A DNA stretch of 58,357 nt from Clostridia bacterium (GCA_029060025.1 JAIDUV010000021.1:1-58357); one strand, 5' to 3'; counted from the stretch's first letter, positions 1 through 8,901 are shown. Numbers and translations are program-made. The notes: a model not told the origin generated them from the sequence alone.

Positions 1-107
1 CAAATATATTATCATATTACTATACATAATTGCAAGGATTTTGTCGATATAATTCTTTGTATTTTTTCGGCTTAATTTTCTAAATATAGACTAAACGGTT
101 AATTGGT

Positions 108-285
108 TTATCAACATACCCAAAATGACGTAATTTCGCATATATACACGCATTTTTGCCACTTATCCACATACTTATCCACATCGCAGTTGAGTTATCC
201 ACACTGTTAAAAGTTTGAAAAAGTGGCGCTAGAGTTGATTTTTTGTTATTATTTTCCGTTTTAACGGCTATGTAAATATGGATAA
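108..285. promoter_or_regulatory. DnaA-box cluster
   Basis: Three perfect DnaA boxes (TTATCCACA) lie in direct orientation at 163-171, 175-183 and 195-203. An 8/9 match (TTATCAACA) is at 108-116 and a reverse-oriented 8/9 match (TATGGATAA) at 277-285. The surroundings are AT-rich and contain no convincing gene. Such clusters mark oriC, plasmid origins or DnaA-titration and regulation sites. No dnaA, dnaN, rpmH or other origin-linked gene is visible, and the neighbouring genes point toward the cluster, which is unusual beside an origin. The DnaA-binding reading is secure; the function is open. Confidence 0.7.
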
Positions 286-405
286 AATGGGATAAATTCA
301 CCCTCGATAATTTTCGACACAACGCCCAAGTTACTGCTCTTTTTAGCAATACAAAACGGCGCATTTTAAACTTGCGCCGTCGATAGTATTATATATCAGA
401 TATTA

Positions 406-1605
406 TCACAGTTTTTTTGCTATTTCTTTTAGGAAATCAACCGTGTTTAGTTTGCGTACTTGCTTATCTCCCTTGTAGATTGCCGCAAGGTCTCCGGTCA
501 TAAAGCCGTCTTCTATCGTATCTACCGTAGCCTTGTCAAGTCTGTCTGCAAAATCCTCAAGTGCCTTTATTCCGTCAAGTTGCCCTCTCTTTCTAAGTCC
601 GCCCGACCAAGCAAATATAGTAGCCACGGGATTTGTAGACGTCTCTTCACCCTTCAAGAACTTGTAATAATGTCTTGTTACCGTGCCGTGCGCCGCCTCG
701 TATTCGTAATTTCCGTCCGGCGAAACCAAAACCGACGTCATCATTGCAAGAGAGCCGAAAGCCGTCGCAACCATATCACTCATCACGTCGCCGTCATAGT
801 TTTTGCACGCCCAAATCATTCCGCCGCTGGAGCGCACTACCCTGGCAACAGCGTCGTCTATAAGCGTATAGAAATACTCTATACCGTCATTTTGGAATTT
901 TTCTTTGTATTCGCTGTCAAAAATCTCTTGGAATATATCCTTAAATCTGTGATCGTATGTCTTGGATATAGTATCTTTTGTCGCAAACCAAAGGTCTTGC
1001 TTGGTGTCCAAAGCGTAATTAAAACAACTGCGCGCAAAAGAAGATATGCTCTTGTCGGTATTGTGCATACCCATTACGACGCCAGAAGTCTTGGCATAAT
1101 CAAAAATTTCAATTTCCCTCTTGCCGTCTTCGTCCTCAATGACAAGTTTTGCATTTCCGCCCTTCTTGACGTAGCCTTCGACGTCCTTATAAATATCACC
1201 GTAAGCGTGACGCGCAATGGTGATTGGCGAAGTCCAAGTTGGTATATATGGAGTTATACCCTTGACCATTATCGGCGCTCTGAAGACCGTGCCGTCGAGA
1301 ATTGCTCTGACCGTGCCGTTGGGACTCTTCCACATTTGCGTAAGATTATATTCTTTTACTCTTTGCGCATTTGGGGTTATAGTCGCGCACTTTACGCCCA
1401 CGCCGTATTTCTTAATCGCATTTGCGGCGTCTACCGTCACTTTATCTTTTGTATTTTCTCTGTTGACAAGTCCTAAATCGTAGTATTCGCTGTTGAGATC
1501 CACGTAAGGCTTGATAAGTATATCCTTTATCCAAGCCCAAATATGTCTTGTCATTTCGTCGCCGTCAAGTTCCACTATAGGCGTAGTCATCTTGATTTTT
1601 TCCAT
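406..1605 (-). CDS. icd: NADP-dependent isocitrate dehydrogenase
   Basis: Oxidatively decarboxylates isocitrate to 2-oxoglutarate with NADP, supplying carbon skeletons for glutamate and NADPH. At 399 residues it matches the eukaryote-like homodimeric IDH family (type II), not the E. coli Icd type. Visible motifs are the N-terminal ELDGDEMTR, the substrate loop KSPNGT, the metal-binding YDGDVMSD and the NADP-binding [11 protein letters not shown] start at the ATG reading MEKIKM because GGAG sits six bases upstream; a TTG nine codons further upstream is open but has no such site. The gene is monocistronic, facing the DnaA-box region. Confidence 0.95.
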   Translation of the reverse strand: MEKIKMTTPIVELDGDEMTRHIWAWIKDILIKPYVDLNSEYYDLGLVNRENTKDKVTVDAANAIKKYGVGVKCATITPNAQRVKEYNLTQMWKSPNGTVRAILDGTVFRAPIMVKGITPYIPTWTSPITIARHAYGDIYKDVEGYVKKGGNAKLVIEDEDGKREIEIFDYAKTSGVVMGMHNTDKSISSFARSCFNYALDTKQDLWFATKDTISKTYDHRFKDIFQEIFDSEYKEKFQNDGIEYFYTLIDDAVARVVRSSGGMIWACKNYDGDVMSDMVATAFGSLAMMTSVLVSPDGNYEYEAAHGTVTRHYYKFLKGEETSTNPVATIFAWSGGLRKRGQLDGIKALEDFADRLDKATVDTIEDGFMTGDLAAIYKGDKQVRKLNTVDFLKEIAKKL

Positions 1606-1639
1606 AACGTACTCCAAAAAGTATTTTCGCAATGACCTT

Positions 1640-1668
1640 ATAATAATATTGATATATTATGAAGTCAG
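1640..1668 (-). promoter_or_regulatory. Possible icd promoter
   Basis: On the minus strand CTGACT (-35, 1663-1668) is followed after 17 bases by TATTAT (-10, 1640-1645), placing the start point just ahead of icd. The -35 matches consensus at only four of six positions, so this is tentative. Confidence 0.4.
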
Positions 1669-1686
1669 CGAATAATTCGTTTTTGA

Positions 1687-2823
1687 TTATACATTTTTCA
1701 CAGACACTTTGCAAGCATTTGCCTTATTTTTAGAGTAATATTGCAAAACTTTGGACGAAAAACCTGTTGATTTGATGTCTTTGCTCTCTTTTATCGCGTC
1801 TTCTATAATAATATCGAGTATATCTTTGAGATAAAATCCCTTGTCTTCGTATAAATATCCTGCCATAGAGCCTGGTATGGTGTTGATTTCGTTGAGATAT
1901 ACGCACTCGCTTGCCTTATCTATAAGATAATCGCACCTCACTATACCTTTGCACCCCAACGCCTGATATATCTTTGTCGTAATACTCTGTATCTTTACCT
2001 TGTCAGATTCGCTTACTTGCGCAGGAAAAATTCGTTTCGCGCTTGTCTTTGTGACCTTTCCGCCCGACATATACTTGTCTTCAAACGTCAAAAACTCCTG
2101 CCAGCCCACAGGTTCTTCGAGTGTAGACGGATAAATATTGCCGTTTTTTCTTAAACAAGCGCAATTTATCTCCTTAAAGTCCGTCAAAGCCTTTTCTACA
2201 ACGACTTTGCTGTCGTAATAGAACGCTGTCTTGAGTTTTTCTTTCAATTCTTCTCTATCTTTGCTTACGCCAATGCCTATAGACGAGCCTTGATTTGCTG
2301 GCTTGACAATAAGCGGGAAGCCCAACCTCTCTATTATCCTCTCCAAAATTTCGTCACTGTCACATTCATTAACTACTCCGTAAGGCAAAACAGGCAAAGT
2401 CAACTTCTTGCAAATCATTTTAAACAGCGCTTTATCCATACCGATACCGCTTGCGATATGCGACGGAGACGTAAACGGTATGCCTTGCACTTCAAAGAAA
2501 CCTTGCAATGCGCCGTTTTCTCCTTTGCCGCCGTGAGTGCACAACAACGCGCAATGAATATCTCCCAATAGTTTAACTTTGTTTTTCTTCAACGCATATA
2601 AGTTGCCTTCTTGGAAAAATACTTTTTTACCTTTTGGCGCTCCGCCGTCAGTATACGCATTGACGTTTTTATATTCATCCAAAATATAAAAACTATCATT
2701 CCAATAGATTGGAAATACGTTATACTTCTTTTTGTCGATTGCCTCCAAAGCCTGCAACGCAGTGATGATAGATATGTCTCTTTCGCAAGAATTGCCGCCG
2801 TAAATAACCGCTATATTTTTCAA
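1687..2823 (-). CDS. ddl: D-alanine--D-alanine ligase family protein
   Basis: ATP-grasp ligase expected to join two D-alanines (or D-Ala with another D-residue) for the peptidoglycan stem. Visible features: N-terminal YGGNSCERDIS, the HGGKGENG..QG segment equivalent to the HGxxGEDGxxQG of Ddl, the ATP-grasp KPANQGSSIG and the metal site NEINTIPGS. The start is a TTG at 2823 with a perfect GGAGG seven bases upstream; the longer open frame overlaps the end of the preceding gene and lacks family homology. It lies 79 bases downstream of the membrane-anchored MurF-like gene. The family also contains Van-type D-Ala-D-X ligases, which the sequence alone does not exclude. Confidence 0.88.
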   Translation of the reverse strand: MKNIAVIYGGNSCERDISIITALQALEAIDKKKYNVFPIYWNDSFYILDEYKNVNAYTDGGAPKGKKVFFQEGNLYALKKNKVKLLGDIHCALLCTHGGKGENGALQGFFEVQGIPFTSPSHIASGIGMDKALFKMICKKLTLPVLPYGVVNECDSDEILERIIERLGFPLIVKPANQGSSIGIGVSKDREELKEKLKTAFYYDSKVVVEKALTDFKEINCACLRKNGNIYPSTLEEPVGWQEFLTFEDKYMSGGKVTKTSAKRIFPAQVSESDKVKIQSITTKIYQALGCKGIVRCDYLIDKASECVYLNEINTIPGSMAGYLYEDKGFYLKDILDIIIEDAIKESKDIKSTGFSSKVLQYYSKNKANACKVSVKNV

Positions 2824-2902
2824 TCTAAACCTCCGATAATATGTTTTGTCACTCAAAAAACTTAAATTAAATTTATCATTAGATAAGCAGATTGAACATC
2901 GT

Positions 2903-4516
2903 TCAATAATTGTCAGGCAGATCGTTTTGCAACAACAAAACGTCACCTCTCGTAAGTATTGCGCTAAACAATTCTTTAGCATTATCTAAATGCTCTACCA
3001 AATATATATTCTTATCGCAAAAGTTTTCGGAAATCATTCCAAGTCGTATATCTTCCCTGTTTACACCTATTAAAATGGCTATATCGGCTACTTTTGCTAT
3101 ACTTTCTCCCAATCCAAAATTGACACGTTGCTGCTCAGATCCCATCTCAACAATGCCTTGAGTAGCCACTATTTTTCGTCCTTTGAACATATTAAGCGTC
3201 TCGATTGCAAGTTTTGCGCCCTCTTCGTTGGAATTGTAACTATCGTCTATTATCGTGATGCCAGTAGGCAATTCTATCGTCTGCAATCTATGCTCTACAG
3301 GTGACACTTGAGATATACCCTCAGCAATTTGAACAATGTTCAATCCAAGATCAATACAAAGTTGAACACAGAGCAAAATATTTTCAAGGTTATGTCTGCC
3401 AATAAGTCTGCAACTGCAATTACTCTGCTCTTCTCCAATATGCAAAACAAACTTAAGCCCTTGACTGTCGCACTCCGCGTCGGTTACAAATACCTTTTTT
3501 GCATCTTCTTCAGAAGACAAAAATAATTCGCCGGATATTGCGCGCTTTTTATTACCCACGTATTCGTCATACATTTGACGAGTAAATTTATTTTCACCGT
3601 TGAGCACTATCACGCCGTCGACGCTTTGCAAAAAGTCGGCAAGTTCTTTTTTAGTATTGTAGATATTTTGTTGACTCTTAAAAGCGCCAAGGTGTTGAGA
3701 GCCAACTCCGGTAATTATACCGTAAGTCGGTTTGACGATATCGCACAGTTCTTTGATATCCCCCACTTTTCTTGCGCCCATTTCTGCGACAAAGATTTGA
3801 CATTCCTTGGGCAACTCGTTGACGGCTCTGCATATTCCAAGCGGCGTATTGTAGTTGCTCGGCGTGCAATAGGCGTTATATTTTTGATTGAGGATTGTCG
3901 TCAATATATTTTTTACAGTAGTCTTACCGTAACTTCCCGTAATTCCGATTTTTATAATATCGGAATCTTGCAGCGTCTGCGAACATTTTTTGATATACTT
4001 TTTTGCAATATTCTGCTCCATAGGCTTATTTACTACCAATGTCAGCGAGACAATTTCAGGCAACAGTGCAAATATAAATGGAATGAATATAAATGATAGA
4101 TTTACGCCGTCAATATTTATAATATGCCCGAGAAAACCAACGACAAGTATAAATATCGCTATCAATAGCGCATAAGACGCTATCAAACGTTTTGCTCTGG
4201 CAGTATACACTAAAGGTTGATGCGCGCATTTATCCCTCTCGTCCGTAAGACTTACCAACAACACTACTGCATAAAGCCCTTGAGATATAAGTTGAAGATA
4301 ATAATTACCAATATGTACGGATATAAAGGCAAAAATCGCGTTGCACAGCGTTATACATATTGCTGAACCATACAGTTTCAGACGAATATTTTTCATTTTT
4401 TTAGAATTTACTACTTTATACCCATCTAACTGAACGAGATTGATTATTCGCAATGACAGCACAACTGCCAAAATGCAATAAATCAACTCAGTTATTAAAA
4501 TTACCGCTATCTGCAT
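2903..4516 (-). CDS. Membrane-anchored MurF-like Mur ligase
   Basis: 537 residues. The C-terminal two thirds is a Mur ligase: ATP loop GITGSYGKTTVKN (about 191-203), VAEMGARKVGDI (about 243), ITGVGSQHLGAF (about 268) and the C-terminal DDSYNSNEEG expected of MurF, which adds D-Ala-D-Ala to the UDP-MurNAc-tripeptide. The first ~165 residues are not the usual MurF substrate-binding domain; they form four to five hydrophobic segments (about 3-22, 50-70, 78-92, 112-132, 138-160). The protein should therefore sit in the membrane. It overlaps the upstream hydrolase gene by 10 bases and precedes ddl, so the three are probably co-expressed. It may be a specialised paralogue and not the housekeeping MurF. 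Confidence 0.8.
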   Translation of the reverse strand: MQIAVILITELIYCILAVVLSLRIINLVQLDGYKVVNSKKMKNIRLKLYGSAICITLCNAIFAFISVHIGNYYLQLISQGLYAVVLLVSLTDERDKCAHQPLVYTARAKRLIASYALLIAIFILVVGFLGHIINIDGVNLSFIFIPFIFALLPEIVSLTLVVNKPMEQNIAKKYIKKCSQTLQDSDIIKIGITGSYGKTTVKNILTTILNQKYNAYCTPSNYNTPLGICRAVNELPKECQIFVAEMGARKVGDIKELCDIVKPTYGIITGVGSQHLGAFKSQQNIYNTKKELADFLQSVDGVIVLNGENKFTRQMYDEYVGNKKRAISGELFLSSEEDAKKVFVTDAECDSQGLKFVLHIGEEQSNCSCRLIGRHNLENILLCVQLCIDLGLNIVQIAEGISQVSPVEHRLQTIELPTGITIIDDSYNSNEEGAKLAIETLNMFKGRKIVATQGIVEMGSEQQRVNFGLGESIAKVADIAILIGVNREDIRLGMISENFCDKNIYLVEHLDNAKELFSAILTRGDVLLLQNDLPDNY

Positions 4517-5202
4517 ATATCACCAAAATAACTACTTAAAATTGCCAAAAACTGTCCATAGCAATCCAAATAACTATAATGTCCTCCCTTCAAAAATACA
4601 AGTCCACTATTATATATGCGTCTTCTAAGCCTTCTTGCCATATACGGCGGAGTATCTTTATCACGTTTTCCCCATATTATCAGCGTAGAACACCTTATAT
4701 CCTTAAGACAGTAATCGAGATGGAAATTGACGATATTTTTAAAAGTCTCTCGCATATCTCCGCTCAACTTGCGATAATCGGCAGATCCGCACTTGCTGAC
4801 ATCCATTTTTAGAGACTTTTTCAACCTATACGAGAATTTTTTGCAGAATTTTTTGAGTGAAAATCTAGGCTTAAGCCCTGCGCTATCTACCAACACAATG
4901 CTTTTAATATTATTGTTACGGCTAGCCAAAAGCATAGCAACACGCCCGCCAAAAGAATGTCCAACAAGAATAACTTCTTTCATTGAATAATTTTCAATGA
5001 TTTCTTCGATCCCATTGGCGTAGTCTTCAAGCGTCAACACACCTGGCAAAGGCGAATCGCCAAAACCGTAAAAATCAACGAGTGTACAACGATATTTAGT
5101 CGAAAAATACTCTCCTGCGCCTCTAAAACTATCAATACTTCCGCCCCAACCGTGCAAAAATATTATGTCTTGCCCCTGTCCAAGCATAACGTGATTGAGC
5201 AT
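4507..5202 (-). CDS. Alpha/beta hydrolase
   Basis: 231-residue serine hydrolase. Visible: the oxyanion motif FLHGWGG near the N-terminus, nucleophile elbow GHSFGG, an acid in the WGKRDKDTP region and the catalytic histidine in GGHYSY. The start chosen is the ATG at 5202 with GAGGTGG five bases upstream; a TTG six codons upstream is also open. The 3' end overlaps the MurF-like gene. The substrate is unknown; position at the head of a MurF/Ddl operon suggests an envelope-related ester or amide, but that is inference. Confidence 0.85.
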   Translation of the reverse strand: MLNHVMLGQGQDIIFLHGWGGSIDSFRGAGEYFSTKYRCTLVDFYGFGDSPLPGVLTLEDYANGIEEIIENYSMKEVILVGHSFGGRVAMLLASRNNNIKSIVLVDSAGLKPRFSLKKFCKKFSYRLKKSLKMDVSKCGSADYRKLSGDMRETFKNIVNFHLDYCLKDIRCSTLIIWGKRDKDTPPYMARRLRRRIYNSGLVFLKGGHYSYLDCYGQFLAILSSYFGDICR

Positions 5203-5323
5203 AATTACCACCTCAAACAAGCATTAAAATTGCTTATATGATATAAATATGCCTAATCGGTTAACAAAAACACAAAAATATCAAAAAATGTTGAAAAATG
5301 TAAAATAATACAACAATAATATA

Positions 5324-5767
5324 CTAAATATCCCTCTTCCACATAATAAGAGCGTCGTCTTTTCCGCCATAAAACTTAATTCGCTTACCTTCGGTTATAA
5401 AACCAAACTTATGATATAATGATATGGCTATAGTATTTTTTTCATTGACTTCCAGTGTAATCGCAGTTAATTTTTTCTCTTTTGCAATCTCAATCATATC
5501 TTCAATCAACAAAGCGCCTACGCCCTTGCCTCTATAATTTTCTTTGACCGCTAGATTATTGACATTGCCTTCATTACATATATTGTAAAAACTATAATAA
5601 CAGATTACTTCGCCGTCAACAATACCTACTCTTGCAACGGCATTTTTATCGGAAGCGAGAGCGCGAATTTGATCTAAAGTCCAAGGCTCGTCTATACTAG
5701 CCCTTTCAATATCAAAAACTTGATTGCAAAATACGTATGACAAATTTTGAAAATGTAAATTATCCAT
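5324..5767 (-). CDS. rimI: Ribosomal-protein-alanine N-acetyltransferase family (GNAT)
   Basis: 147-residue GNAT acetyltransferase. The acetyl-CoA loop is RGKGVGALL, preceded by the NNLAVKENY strand, and the C-terminal EVNEKNTIAISLYHKFGF is typical of RimI. RimI acetylates the N-terminus of ribosomal protein S18. The gene starts 5 bases after the tsaB stop with only a weak Shine-Dalgarno, suggesting translational coupling. tsaB-rimI linkage is common in Firmicutes and supports the name over a generic GNAT. Confidence 0.85.
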   Translation of the reverse strand: MDNLHFQNLSYVFCNQVFDIERASIDEPWTLDQIRALASDKNAVARVGIVDGEVICYYSFYNICNEGNVNNLAVKENYRGKGVGALLIEDMIEIAKEKKLTAITLEVNEKNTIAISLYHKFGFITEGKRIKFYGGKDDALIMWKRDI

Positions 5768-5772
5768 ACAAA

Positions 5773-6378
5773 TTATTTATCCGTTTTATCCATATTTTTT
5801 GCTTCATATTCTCTTTCTGCCTGCGACTTCTTGAGATACAGCGGTACCAAAGCACCGATTTCGCCTTTAGCAACTTTTGACTTGACTATCTCAATCAAAG
5901 CGTTGGGATCGGACGGCGAAGCCTTCTTTATCACTCGACAATTTACCTCGTCAAGTTCAGTCGCGGAAATCTCGCCCATACTTACCATATTGTCAAAACC
6001 GCCATTGAATTTTCCGTAATAATAACAATTATGCCTGCAATCTATCGCAGTATAAAATTCTTTATCAGTGCAAGAATACGCAAGTTCCTCAAGCGCATTT
6101 ATTGCCACGCAATTTTTATTGCGCGCAAAAGCCAACGCATTTACAGTCGACACACCAATTCGTATACCTGTAAAAGACCCGGGACCGACTACCGCAGCAA
6201 AGCAATCTACTTCGCTAATTTTTATGCCGGCTTTATCAAGCAATTTATCTATCATTGGGAGAATCAATGAATTATGTTTTTTTGCGCCGTCAAGACTTGT
6301 CTCACTGTACATCTTACCGTCTGCGCAAAGCGCCACAACCATATTATCCCAAGCGGTATCTACTGCCAAAATCTTCAT
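5773..6378 (-). CDS. tsaB: tRNA threonylcarbamoyladenosine biosynthesis protein TsaB
   Basis: Non-catalytic partner of TsaD in the t6A37 tRNA modification. ASKHA-fold N-terminus MKILAVDTAWDNMVVAL and the family signature VVGPGSFTGIRIGVSTVNALA (begins near residue 64) are clear. About 201 residues, normal for the family. I start at the second ATG (6378), where AAGGA is eight bases away; the ATG two codons earlier sits too close to it. Followed by rimI; tsaE is 300 bases upstream on the same strand. Confidence 0.93.
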   Translation of the reverse strand: MKILAVDTAWDNMVVALCADGKMYSETSLDGAKKHNSLILPMIDKLLDKAGIKISEVDCFAAVVGPGSFTGIRIGVSTVNALAFARNKNCVAINALEELAYSCTDKEFYTAIDCRHNCYYYGKFNGGFDNMVSMGEISATELDEVNCRVIKKASPSDPNALIEIVKSKVAKGEIGALVPLYLKKSQAEREYEAKNMDKTDK

Positions 6379-6384
6379 CGTCAT

Positions 6385-6678
6385 TTTCCTTATATATTGT
6401 TTTACTATATTTTCTTCATATTTTTACTCTAATTTAGTTAATTTTGTAGAATAATTCTAAAAATCAACTTAAATAAGAATACATTTCCGCTTAATTGAGA
6501 AGTATCGCATATTAAGCATTTCTTGCAGGTTTATACCAAGACAAGGATAAATCTCCATCTTGAATCGGCAAATCTGATTATATATTGACTTTGCCGCCCA
6601 CTTATCAATGCATACGCGTTGACTTCAAAGCCTTACACGTTCAAAACAAAACCTAACTGCCAACAAAGAAAACAGAGA
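6385..6678. other. Non-coding gap between tsaE and tsaB
   Basis: 294 bases with no supported gene on either strand. The longest minus-strand candidate is about 29 codons and has no ribosome binding site. I see no clear hairpin terminator or regulatory RNA. Such a gap inside a tsaE-tsaB-rimI cluster is long and may be a decayed gene. Confidence 0.5.
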
Positions 6679-7140
6679 CTATAAATTCAAATCAATTCCC
6701 TGCACTTTAAATAATCTATCGCAATCATTGAGAGAATCGTCAAGCGTAGATACGTCGATAATTATAGACTCAGGCACATCTTCAAACTTATTCCACTCTA
6801 TTACGCAGACGCCGTCCATATATAGATATTCATTTAATCCAAGTTCGTATAACTCATCCTCTTCGACGACTCTGTACAAATCAAAATGATATAGCGGAAG
6901 CCTTCCCTTGTACTCTTTCATAAAAGCAAACGTAGGAGACGTGACAATCTCATCTACTCCAAGACTCTTTGCAAGACACTTTGTAAAAGTCGTCTTACCC
7001 GCGCCGAGTTGACCGTTGAGCAATATCACTTCCCCGCCATTGAGCCGCTCGGCAATCTTTTGCGCAAGATAAGCGGTATCTTCCAAACCGTGTGAATAAT
7101 ACTCAACTATGCCCTTATTGTCATTTACCATTTTGTCCAT
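6679..7140 (-). CDS. tsaE: tRNA threonylcarbamoyladenosine biosynthesis ATPase TsaE
   Basis: 153-residue P-loop ATPase that cycles the TsaB-TsaD complex during t6A synthesis. Walker A is GQLGAGKTTFTK (about residues 43-54), followed by SPTFAFMKEY and the LYHFDLYR signature of the family. Ends with a short acidic tail. It is divergent from ribU; the intergenic region holds the ribU promoter and FMN riboswitch. The start site has only a weak Shine-Dalgarno, so a slightly internal ATG (MVNDNKG) is possible. Confidence 0.93.
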   Translation of the reverse strand: MDKMVNDNKGIVEYYSHGLEDTAYLAQKIAERLNGGEVILLNGQLGAGKTTFTKCLAKSLGVDEIVTSPTFAFMKEYKGRLPLYHFDLYRVVEEDELYELGLNEYLYMDGVCVIEWNKFEDVPESIIIDVSTLDDSLNDCDRLFKVQGIDLNL

Positions 7141-7202
7141 ATCAATTTAAAATTACTATTTTATGCTTCCCGATAGATTTTTGCATATTCATTATATATT
7201 AG

Positions 7203-7231
7203 TTGACAAGTTTTTGCAATAGATTTATAAT
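7203..7231 (+). promoter_or_regulatory. Consensus sigma-A promoter of ribU
   Basis: TTGACA at 7203-7208 and TATAAT at 7226-7231 with exactly 17 bases between them. Transcription should start near 7238, just ahead of the FMN riboswitch. Confidence 0.9.
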
Positions 7232-7243
7232 TGTCTCAACAAT

Positions 7244-7367
7244 AATTCTTTGAGGGTGGGTGAAATTCCTCACCGGCGGTAAAGTCCGCAAACGCTGCAA
7301 ATCTCATATACAGCGCCGAACAAGTGCAATTCTTGTACCGACAGTAAAGTCTGGATAGGAAAAGGAT
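7244..7367 (+). ncRNA. FMN riboswitch (RFN element)
   Basis: Conserved RFN blocks are present: AGGGTGGGTGAAATTCC, CACCGGCGGTAAAGTCCGC, a variable hairpin, ACCGACAGTAAAGTCTGG and ATAGGAAAAGGAT at the 3' end. The closing helix P1 pairs 7245-7251 with 7361-7367 (seven pairs, one G.U). The 3' strand of P1 contains AAAGGA, the ribU ribosome binding site. Binding of FMN should stabilise P1 and hide it, so control looks translational; I see no intrinsic terminator between aptamer and start codon. Confidence 0.95.
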
Positions 7368-7374
7368 AATTAAA

Positions 7375-7995
7375 ATGACAAAAACAGTTTCTAGAAGCAA
7401 GTGGCTTGCTCTCACTGCCATATTATCGGCAATGGCAAGCGTTCTGTACTTTTTGGAAATGCCAGTACCGCTTATGCCGGCATTTATCCAATTCGACTTC
7501 TCAATGCTCCCCATATTCATAGGCAATATTGCGCTTGGACCTTTGAGCGGCATTGTGATTACTATAGTAAAAGATTTGATTCACCTCATAATAAAAGGCG
7601 CAGGCGCAACCGGCGGTATAGGTGACTTGGCAGATTTCTTTACCTGTATGTGCTTTATTGTGCCGTCGGGATTGATTTACAAGAAATTTTCCAACTTCAA
7701 AGGTATGACTATAGGACTAATTGCAGGCTGCATATCCTCCGCATTGTTGTCGGGACTGGTATTCAACGCGCTCGTCGTATACCCCTTATATGACAAATTT
7801 ATACTGCCAATGACGGCAATAATAGGAATGTATCAGCAAATTCGTCCGTCGGCTAACGGCCTTTGGGAAATATTGGCTATGTTCAATATGCCGTATACCT
7901 TCTTAAAATGCGTAGTCATAAGTATAATTGCCGTGATAATAGCAAAACCTTTGAGTTCACTATTAAAAATAAACAGAGATACTAAACAGACTTGA
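7375..7995 (+). CDS. ribU: Riboflavin ECF transporter substrate-binding protein RibU
   Basis: 206-residue S-component of an energy-coupling-factor importer that captures riboflavin in the membrane. About six hydrophobic segments are visible, with the conserved FxMPxPLMPAFIQFDFSxLP region near residue 25-45 and the IKxLIHLI..G..T.GIGxLADF segment typical of RibU. The FMN riboswitch directly upstream confirms the substrate. The ATG at 7375 is eight bases after AAAGGA. The shared EcfA/A'/T module is not in this window. Convergent with the following minus-strand gene. Confidence 0.95.
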   Translation: MTKTVSRSKWLALTAILSAMASVLYFLEMPVPLMPAFIQFDFSMLPIFIGNIALGPLSGIVITIVKDLIHLIIKGAGATGGIGDLADFFTCMCFIVPSGLIYKKFSNFKGMTIGLIAGCISSALLSGLVFNALVVYPLYDKFILPMTAIIGMYQQIRPSANGLWEILAMFNMPYTFLKCVVISIIAVIIAKPLSSLLKINRDTKQT

Positions 7996-8031
7996 TAGCA
8001 AAATAAACTTTCAAAATCATTTAAATATAAA

Positions 8032-8084
8032 TACGGTCGATTATCCAAGGTTTTTCAAAGAATTTTACTTGACAATCGACCGTA
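8032..8084. terminator. Inverted repeat between convergent genes
   Basis: TACGGTCGATT (8032-8042) and its exact complement AATCGACCGTA (8074-8084) flank a 31-base loop, between the ends of ribU and the YhcN-like gene. An 11-bp stem in this position suggests a bidirectional terminator, although the loop is long and the T-tract is interrupted. Confidence 0.5.
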
Positions 8085-8093
8085 ATTATTTAT

Positions 8094-8450
8094 TTAATTT
8101 CTTCTTACTTTTACGGAATAAAATAATTTTGACAAATCTTCGTCTTTTGCAGAGTCACTTTTGTTCAACTTATTTATCTCGTAAAGTATATCCATATCAA
8201 ACGAAACTAATATTTCCTCAAAGCCGTAAACGTCGTTGATATCGGAAATTATACTAGTCTTAAGCGCTTCGCGTTGAGTTCTGCTGTAGAGCGGATGAGG
8301 CAATACCCCCACCAAAAGCCTATTGCCCCAAATCAACACACTGCAACTGTCTATCTGCTGATTTTGCGACAAAATCAGTTCTACACCTTGTTTTGCCAAA
8401 GCCGCGTCTTGCTGAACGTAATTTACGTACGGTACATCTTGATAAAACAT
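8094..8450 (-). CDS. Hypothetical protein, weakly YhcN/YlaJ-like
   Basis: 118 residues with no signal peptide or membrane segment. The central pattern (CSVLIWGNRLLVGVLPHPLY, a T/S-R-x-Q helix, then DVYGFEEILVSFD) resembles the alternating strand-helix layout of YhcN/YlaJ sporulation proteins, but those are lipoproteins and this has no lipobox. The start has an excellent AAGGAGG. Stands alone between ribU (convergent) and rsfS. Function not recognised. Confidence 0.7.
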   Translation of the reverse strand: MFYQDVPYVNYVQQDAALAKQGVELILSQNQQIDSCSVLIWGNRLLVGVLPHPLYSRTQREALKTSIISDINDVYGFEEILVSFDMDILYEINKLNKSDSAKDEDLSKLFYSVKVRRN

Positions 8451-8514
8451 ATCTCTCCTCCTTAATCGTATATAAGTATTTTGGACGAGATATATGAATT
8501 ATATTCTTGCACCC

Positions 8515-8901
8515 TTACACCGGCTTGTTGTCGTCAATCTTTTTAAAGCCATCCACAACTTCTTCTTCGCCGTAATGCGTGACGTTGGCGCCATTAGACC
8601 AAAGCGTCTCCAACGAATAAAGACGTCTTGTCTCCTCATAGAATATATGAACTATCACGTCACCGTAGTCAAGGACAGCCCAGCGTCCTTCTTGCTTTCC
8701 CTCAACTCTCAACGGTTCTACGCCTGCTTTTGACATTCCTTCTTCTACGATATCGGCGAGCGCTTTTACCTGCGTATTAGATCTTGCTGAACAGATAATA
8801 AAGCAATCTGCAATGATCGTCAAATTTTCCAAGTTGACAGTGACGATATCTTTTGCCTTTTTGTCGTCCAACAATTTGCATATAAATTCTACTTTTTCCA
8901 T
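8515..8901 (-). CDS. rsfS: Ribosome silencing factor RsfS
   Basis: 128-residue RsfS/YbeB/Iojap protein, which binds uL14 on the 50S subunit and blocks subunit joining during starvation. Family motifs visible: DCFIICSARSNTQVKALAD, VEGKQEGRWAVLDYGDVIVHIF and the Y-x-LExLW region (YSLETLW). The start is placed at the ATG reading MEKVEF (8901), which has AAGGAG four bases upstream; a GTG six codons earlier is open but not supported. It follows nadD-yqeK by 68 bases, the standard order. Confidence 0.95.
   Translation of the reverse strand: MEKVEFICKLLDDKKAKDIVTVNLENLTIIADCFIICSARSNTQVKALADIVEEGMSKAGVEPLRVEGKQEGRWAVLDYGDVIVHIFYEETRRLYSLETLWSNGANVTHYGEEEVVDGFKKIDDNKPV

Noticed and set aside
1-405. 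Chromosomal oriC
   Set aside because: DnaA boxes are present, but no dnaA/dnaN or other origin genes are visible and gene polarity suggests replication arrives from the right. Kept as a finding, not called as oriC.
460-1476. Long plus-strand open frame opposite icd
   Set aside because: Antisense shadow of a clear isocitrate dehydrogenase gene; no homology and no ribosome binding site.
6385-6678. Small ORF of about 29 codons on the minus strand
   Set aside because: No ribosome binding site and no recognisable product.
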